This document shows, piece by piece, positions 50,306 to 54,499 of a stretch of 54,499 bases of DNA (its first letter is position 1; each line of letters begins with the position of its first letter). A program made the translations under genes and the position numbers. The DNA is from Kiritimatiellia bacterium (lineage in GTDB: Bacteria; Verrucomicrobiota; Kiritimatiellia; RFP12; UBA1067). The stretch covers positions 1 through 54,499 of the forward strand of contig JAFXTB010000090.1 of assembly GCA_017525225.1 (NCBI GenBank), written 5' to 3'. Under the pieces are notes generated by a model. That model worked only from the letters and a program-made list of their open reading frames with translations, was not told where the DNA came from and searched no databases.

Positions 50306-51586
50306 GTTCTCCGTCCCCCATTCCAGCCCCACGTCATGTCCGAAGTATCCGTATATGTTGCACGCGATGTCTGCAAGGGCCAGGAATCCCAGCAGAACGA
50401 AATACCTGGACCGCCAGCCAGCTGGCAGCCTTGCGGCAAGCATTCCCGCCAGCAGGGGCAGGATGTAGAACCAGTGTCCCGCATACAGATGGCTCTCCAT
50501 CAACCCCCATCCAGCCACGAAGTGTATCGCCACGTCAACCAGGAACATCGCACCCATGATCCTCACAAGCAAGGCATGGCGGTTCAACCAGGCCGAGATC
50601 GCCGCCACGGCATACAGCATGCAGAGCAGCAGCACGTGCAGGAACGATGGGTATCCGCCCGCTATCATCCGCTCGTCGAACGGCTCGCCGCGCAGGAGGA
50701 CCGGTTCGCTGAAGAACACCCATACGTAGCGCAGACGTTCCTTGAAAGGCAGGGCTAGGGGCGCGAAATTGTCCACAAGCGTATGCCAGGCCCTCTCGAG
50801 TCCCGGCGCCGAGGCGTCGCCGGACGTCCGGATGCGGAGACGCACATAGAACACAAGCACAACCAGGGCGACCACGACGCATCCGCCGAGCGCGCCCAGC
50901 ACGAGCTGCCTGCGGCTGGGCCGATGCGTCGCGAGGAACGCCAAGGTCGTCTTCGCGCCTTGCGTTATCGTGACTCCGCCCATCAGCACGCCCAGCGCGC
51001 ACCACCCCAGCATGTCGATCCTGCGGCCGACATTCTCGGAGACGATCCGTTCGCCAAGCAGCCTGATGCTGCCCATTTTCTGCCGTTCGGCGCTGCCCAT
51101 CGCCCATGTCAGCGCAGCCAGTGAAAGCAGCATCGACGGCCCGTACGTCTCCGGCATCCCGGCCAGCAGCCACACATGCGCGAACGAAAGGAAGAGCGCC
51201 GTGGTGGCCCCGGTCTCAAGCGGGGAAAGGCCAACCCTGCGCCGCAGCAGACGGAACAGCAACGCTACGCACCCGACCATCACCAGGCTGAAGATGGAAA
51301 GCACGAACACCCAGAACGCCCATTCATTGAGCTCGTATATGCGATGCCCGAAGAGCGCGATCGGGCTCGTGAGCCAGCCCCAGAGCGGATGGCGGAAACG
51401 TCCATATCCGATCGCCCTGTAGTCGCAGAACGTGTCCGCATACCCAAGATAGTCGAACGAATATATCTCGGTGTCGCGTACCGTGCCGATTGGAACCGGC
51501 ATCTGGAAGCGCACCCATATCCCAAAGGCGAGGAACGCGAGAGCCAGCAGCACCCACGGAGCCATCCCTAGAAGCAGCCTTTTCAC
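50303..51586 (-). CDS. Polytopic membrane protein of unknown function (GT-C-like topology)
   Basis: The 427-residue protein starts at GTG and has about ten transmembrane helices. The first large loop (VPIGTVRDTEIYSFDYLGYA) and later WLLAGMPETYGPSMLLSLAA resemble membrane glycosyltransferases or O-antigen-type proteins. The match is weak and I do not assign a family. It lies 11 bases after the beta-strand repeat gene, so it belongs to that operon. It may modify or help display that protein or a surface glycan. Confidence 0.6.
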   Translation of the reverse strand: MKRLLLGMAPWVLLALAFLAFGIWVRFQMPVPIGTVRDTEIYSFDYLGYADTFCDYRAIGYGRFRHPLWGWLTSPIALFGHRIYELNEWAFWVFVLSIFSLVMVGCVALLFRLLRRRVGLSPLETGATTALFLSFAHVWLLAGMPETYGPSMLLSLAALTWAMGSAERQKMGSIRLLGERIVSENVGRRIDMLGWCALGVLMGGVTITQGAKTTLAFLATHRPSRRQLVLGALGGCVVVALVVLVFYVRLRIRTSGDASAPGLERAWHTLVDNFAPLALPFKERLRYVWVFFSEPVLLRGEPFDERMIAGGYPSFLHVLLLCMLYAVAAISAWLNRHALLVRIMGAMFLVDVAIHFVAGWGLMESHLYAGHWFYILPLLAGMLAARLPAGWRSRYFVLLGFLALADIACNIYGYFGHDVGLEWGTEN

Positions 51587-51597
51587 CAGACGGAGGC

Positions 51598-53820
51598 CTA
51601 CTTGAACAGAAGCGTCGTGCCGCGCCAGTGCGCGACCGACAGGATGTTCCCCGAAAGCCGCGCCATCGCCATCGGCAGAGGCGCGCCGTTAGCCGTCACC
51701 GTCGCCGAGGAGAGGTTCTGCGCGCCTGTCACAGTGCCGGACACCTCAAGCGCCGCCACGCGGAGCTGGCGGACATCGAACCCGACGGGCATATCCACCG
51801 CTATCGAGAGTCCAGTGCCCAGGGAAAGATCGCCCGTCACCTTCAGAGTGTTGGACTGCCCGGACTGGACGCGCAGTCCGCCGCCATCGGCGATCGAGAC
51901 GTTGTTGACCCTGCCCGTGCCGGCCAGATACGCGCCGGACTCTACGCGCACCGTGTCCGAAAGCGCTATGTCGCCGTCAATCTGCAGGGTTCCCGCCGCA
52001 ACCTTGGCGTCGCCGTTGAACGTGCGGCACGTCAATCCGGCGTTCGCACTCGACGTCGATGCCTTGATGAGAAGGGACGGAGCCGTGATGCGCATCGTGC
52101 CCGCGCCGGTCTTGGTGAAGCCGAAGGCCCAGTCCGAGAGAAGGTGGGCACCCCTGGGAGCCACATCGTTGCGGAAGAATCCCCATGCGATGATGAAAGG
52201 CACCCCGAATGTCGCATCGGCAGCCGAGTCGCCCGTGACGTCGTCGATGACAAACACGTTCTCTGGATAGCCGTTCAAGGACAAAGCCTCCTGCGACATC
52301 GTGCTGGCAGAACTGTATGCGGCCGGGGTGGGCTCCCAAACGAACGGCGTCGACCCCGTCACGGTGAACTTCTCGCGCATTCTGAACCGCCCATATCCGC
52401 CAGCCCCCTGCCCCGGAGCGATCCTGCCGCCGTTCTTGAAGGTGAGATCGGGCAGCATGAAGCCTTGGTTATAGCTGTTCGTCAAGGTGCCGCCATCGAA
52501 CACGAACGTGCCTAGCGGTGTGTCGTTCGTTATGTCGGACTGCGTACCGAACACATTGCGGTTCGGCAGGAAGAGCGTCCCGCCGGCGTGGACAGTCAGA
52601 GTGCGCTGCGCATCGGTCCAAGGGCCAAGATACCTGTTGCCCGAGGCATTCTCCTGTATGTTCGGCCCGACGGACAAGATCCCTTCATGCACGTCTATGT
52701 CGCCTGTGAAATCGTTGTACTTGTTGGCCAGCGTCAGCGTGCCCGCGCCCGACTTGACAAAGCCGACCTTTTCGATCCAGATTGCCTGGGATGCAGACCT
52801 CTGGTAGAAGAGCATCTGGTGGATCGTGCAGTCGGGCCGGTCGTCGCCCGTGACGTCGGCGATGTCGAACTCCGTACGAGACGGGATGGCGCTAAGGCTC
52901 AGACGGGCATATTTGGAGTTCGTGGCCACCCCTGTCGGAACATCGAACGCGACAGGCATGGTGCCGAGCACCGTCACCTTTCCATGCAGCGAGCAGGAGC
53001 CGTATGTGCCATCAGGCAGCCAGTTCGACCAGTCGAGCACGGCATTGTCGAGCGTCAGGTCGCCAAACGCCATGTGCGACCTATTCCCGCGGCTGTCGAA
53101 CACGACCTTGCCGTGATCGATGTCGAATGAGCGGAAGACGTTCGTGTTGAGCGTGCTGGAGGACGTGAACGCGTCCTCGCAGACCTCCAGCGTAGCGTTC
53201 GTGTTGACACGCAGCGTTCCCTCGGAGTATGGATTGAACGCATTGGCGCATGTGATGGCGAGCGTCCCTTCCTGCACGTCGATGGACCCGTTCGGCGTGA
53301 CCGAGCTGGAATCGTCCGTGCACGGAGACGCAAGCACCATCTTGCCCGGCCCCGTCTTCTTGAAGCCGTAGCGGCTGGCGATGCTCGACCTCACCTCGCC
53401 ATACACGTTGGTCCACGTACTCGCCACCGCGACAGGAAGCGCGAACGTGACGTCGGGCAGATCGTCAGGTTCCACCGCGCCGTTCGCCTTCCCTGTGATG
53501 TCTTCAACATGGAATTCCGTATTCGTGTAATCGGCTCCGATCAGCCAGCGTTGCGTTATCCGGTTGGCGCCGTTCGACGCAAACGAATATGCCTCAGGCC
53601 CTGCGAACGACGCCCGATGCGTGACCACGAAGACCCCGATATTATGCCCTTTGTCGGGCAGCAGAAACTTCCCACCATCCAGCACCAGCTCTTTGATCGT
53701 GTTGATGTTGAAGTTGTCCGATCCCTGCTCAAGGGAAAATATTCCGTTCGTATGGACAAGGATCTTCACGCCGGAACCTGTTTTGGCGGATGCGCTTCCA
53801 AGGCAGTTGCGCTCCTTCAC
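51598..53820 (-). CDS. Beta-strand repeat surface protein, 3' portion (after an in-frame TGA)
   Basis: The 740 residues are in the same frame as the upstream 140-residue piece and follow it directly, separated only by TGA. The first possible start is the GTG that comes next. The protein is a string of PATR-like beta-helix units: FVKSGAGTLTLANKYNDFTG with IDVHEGILSVG, FTKTGAGTMRITAPS, and KVAAGTLQIDGDIALSDTV. It has no signal peptide of its own and no barrel, ending LSVAHWRGTTLLFK. If translated alone it could not be exported normally. It is followed by the membrane protein gene at 50303. Confidence 0.7.
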   Translation of the reverse strand: MKERNCLGSASAKTGSGVKILVHTNGIFSLEQGSDNFNINTIKELVLDGGKFLLPDKGHNIGVFVVTHRASFAGPEAYSFASNGANRITQRWLIGADYTNTEFHVEDITGKANGAVEPDDLPDVTFALPVAVASTWTNVYGEVRSSIASRYGFKKTGPGKMVLASPCTDDSSSVTPNGSIDVQEGTLAITCANAFNPYSEGTLRVNTNATLEVCEDAFTSSSTLNTNVFRSFDIDHGKVVFDSRGNRSHMAFGDLTLDNAVLDWSNWLPDGTYGSCSLHGKVTVLGTMPVAFDVPTGVATNSKYARLSLSAIPSRTEFDIADVTGDDRPDCTIHQMLFYQRSASQAIWIEKVGFVKSGAGTLTLANKYNDFTGDIDVHEGILSVGPNIQENASGNRYLGPWTDAQRTLTVHAGGTLFLPNRNVFGTQSDITNDTPLGTFVFDGGTLTNSYNQGFMLPDLTFKNGGRIAPGQGAGGYGRFRMREKFTVTGSTPFVWEPTPAAYSSASTMSQEALSLNGYPENVFVIDDVTGDSAADATFGVPFIIAWGFFRNDVAPRGAHLLSDWAFGFTKTGAGTMRITAPSLLIKASTSSANAGLTCRTFNGDAKVAAGTLQIDGDIALSDTVRVESGAYLAGTGRVNNVSIADGGGLRVQSGQSNTLKVTGDLSLGTGLSIAVDMPVGFDVRQLRVAALEVSGTVTGAQNLSSATVTANGAPLPMAMARLSGNILSVAHWRGTTLLFK

Positions 53821-54243
53821 TCAGAAGGTCGCGTTGGACATCACCTCGACGGAAAAGCCCTTCATGGCATCGCCGAACGTCCTTGTCTGATTGCCGACAC
53901 CGCCCGCGTACGTACCTTCCTCCACGATAATCGTGTTGGTGGAGTAATTGGAGCAAAAGGTCGGGTCCAGCGTCAAGGTACCCTTGCCGCGCTTTATGAA
54001 GGCACCAAGGGCGGATATCTTGGAACTGGCCGGGTTCGTCGACATGGTCATGTCGCCGGACGCCTCGAAGATGGCACGCCCGGCAGATACCGAGCCGGAG
54101 ACATCGACGTGACTATCCCCCTCCGCATCGGAGAACGTCACATCGCCGGACGTGGTTCCCGACCATGTATGCGCGGCAAGCCGCATCACGGACGCCACCG
54201 CAAGGGCGCAGACCATCGTAGCTTTCATCGTCGTCATTCGCAT
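53821..54243 (-). CDS. Beta-strand repeat surface protein, 5' portion with signal peptide
   Basis: From ATG 54243 (eight bases after AAAGGA) the product has 140 residues. It has a signal peptide (about 6-24, VCALAVASVMRLAAH) and the first PATR-like unit (FIKRGKGTLTLDPTFCSNYS with IIVEEGTYAGGV). It stops at TGA 53821-53823 after SNATF. The frame continues without a gap into 51598-53820. Without the stop the protein would have 881 residues, like its relative at 12348-15512. A single change such as TGG to TGA would explain it; readthrough or a sequencing error are alternatives. Confidence 0.65.
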   Translation of the reverse strand: MRMTTMKATMVCALAVASVMRLAAHTWSGTTSGDVTFSDAEGDSHVDVSGSVSAGRAIFEASGDMTMSTNPASSKISALGAFIKRGKGTLTLDPTFCSNYSTNTIIVEEGTYAGGVGNQTRTFGDAMKGFSVEVMSNATF

Positions 54244-54305
54244 TTGAGGAATCCTTTCCTGCCAAACAGGCATCTAGACACCGCTACATCAACTCCATGC
54301 CGGTC

Positions 54306-54314
54306 ATTATATCA
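54306..54314 (-). promoter_or_regulatory. Extended -10 promoter (TGA-TATAAT) of the split repeat-protein operon
   Basis: TGA-TATAAT lies about 63 bases before ATG 54243 and leaves a conventional leader with AAAGGA. From here to the end of the window (54315-54499) I see no gene I can support. Confidence 0.65.
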
Positions 54315-54499
54315 CAAAAAGACCCTGCCGTGTTGTAAAAAAAAACATTCCATCAGCGCGGGGCGCATCTCCTATGAGAACAGATGTCAATAGGCAAAAT
54401 CGCTTTGGCGATTTCCACATTTCCCGCCCGGGTTGCTTGATGCATGTCTTTCTCCTATGCGCAGTGTCGGCACTGTCGTCCGCCTGCATTCTATAATCC

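Noticed and set aside
54307-54489. 60-codon minus-strand frame at the window end
   Set aside because: It overlaps the extended -10 promoter of the repeat-protein operon and has no recognisable composition.

Overview
The window looks like a chromosomal segment of a Gram-negative, anaerobic, polysaccharide- or mucin-degrading bacterium, most likely of the Kiritimatiellae/Verrucomicrobiota type found in animal guts. This is inferred from gene content, not from a marker-gene search. The clues are several secreted autotransporter-associated beta-strand repeat proteins without a barrel domain, GHL10/GH43/sialidase-like secreted enzymes, an XylR-type regulator (periplasmic-binding-protein-like plus AraC helix-turn-helix), a pilus/secretin operon, and an OmpH/Skp chaperone. 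GC content is high except in a few promoter regions and gene remnants.

Layout. 1-2,500: the end of a secreted protein gene, a two-domain glutamine-amidotransferase-like protein, an inverted-repeat element and a DUF4143 ATPase remnant. 2,509-9,774: a sugar-type transporter, sialidase and secreted-protein operon, then yggS with a GH43-like enzyme. 9,941-19,319: an operon of a truncated secreted domain, a GHL10-like enzyme, a beta-strand repeat protein and a glycyl radical enzyme carrying a Tat-like signal, divergent from an XylR-type regulator. 19,393-22,213: two hypothetical proteins, tRNA-Cys behind a 32-residue basic protein gene, and fused aroK-aroB. 22,213-27,204: a membrane-anchored RRM protein, rpoD, purM and a HEAT-like membrane protein. 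27,208-33,454: a seven-gene operon scpA, scpB, LysM lipoprotein, small membrane protein, LysM protein, hemB and a LicD-DUF4422 fusion. 33,485-37,801: a thioredoxin-like secreted protein, trpS and an OmpH-type chaperone gene. 37,877-43,839: an overlapping pilM-N-O-P-like/secretin/PTS-IIA operon. 43,917-47,952: an orphan histidine-kinase H-box protein, a PH-like membrane protein, a gene remnant, a GT-C-like membrane protein and a type IV prepilin. 48,268-54,314: a GHL-type enzyme, a membrane protein and a beta-strand repeat gene split by one in-frame TGA.

Two regulatory patterns recur. Promoters are dominated by an extended -10 element (TGn-TATAAT or close) with weak -35 boxes. In at least six cases this element lies only 6-8 bases before the start codon with no Shine-Dalgarno sequence, which predicts leaderless mRNAs. 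The pilM operon and the divergent H-box gene instead share a 47-bp inverted repeat whose two arms each match the sigma-54 -24/-12 consensus. The prepilin gene has a similar but weaker match.

The most promising candidates for undescribed biology are the glycyl radical enzyme operon with a Tat-like signal, the divergent sigma-54-like palindrome with its orphan H-box and PtsN-like neighbours, the tiny basic protein co-transcribed with tRNA-Cys, and the membrane-tethered RRM protein beside rpoD.
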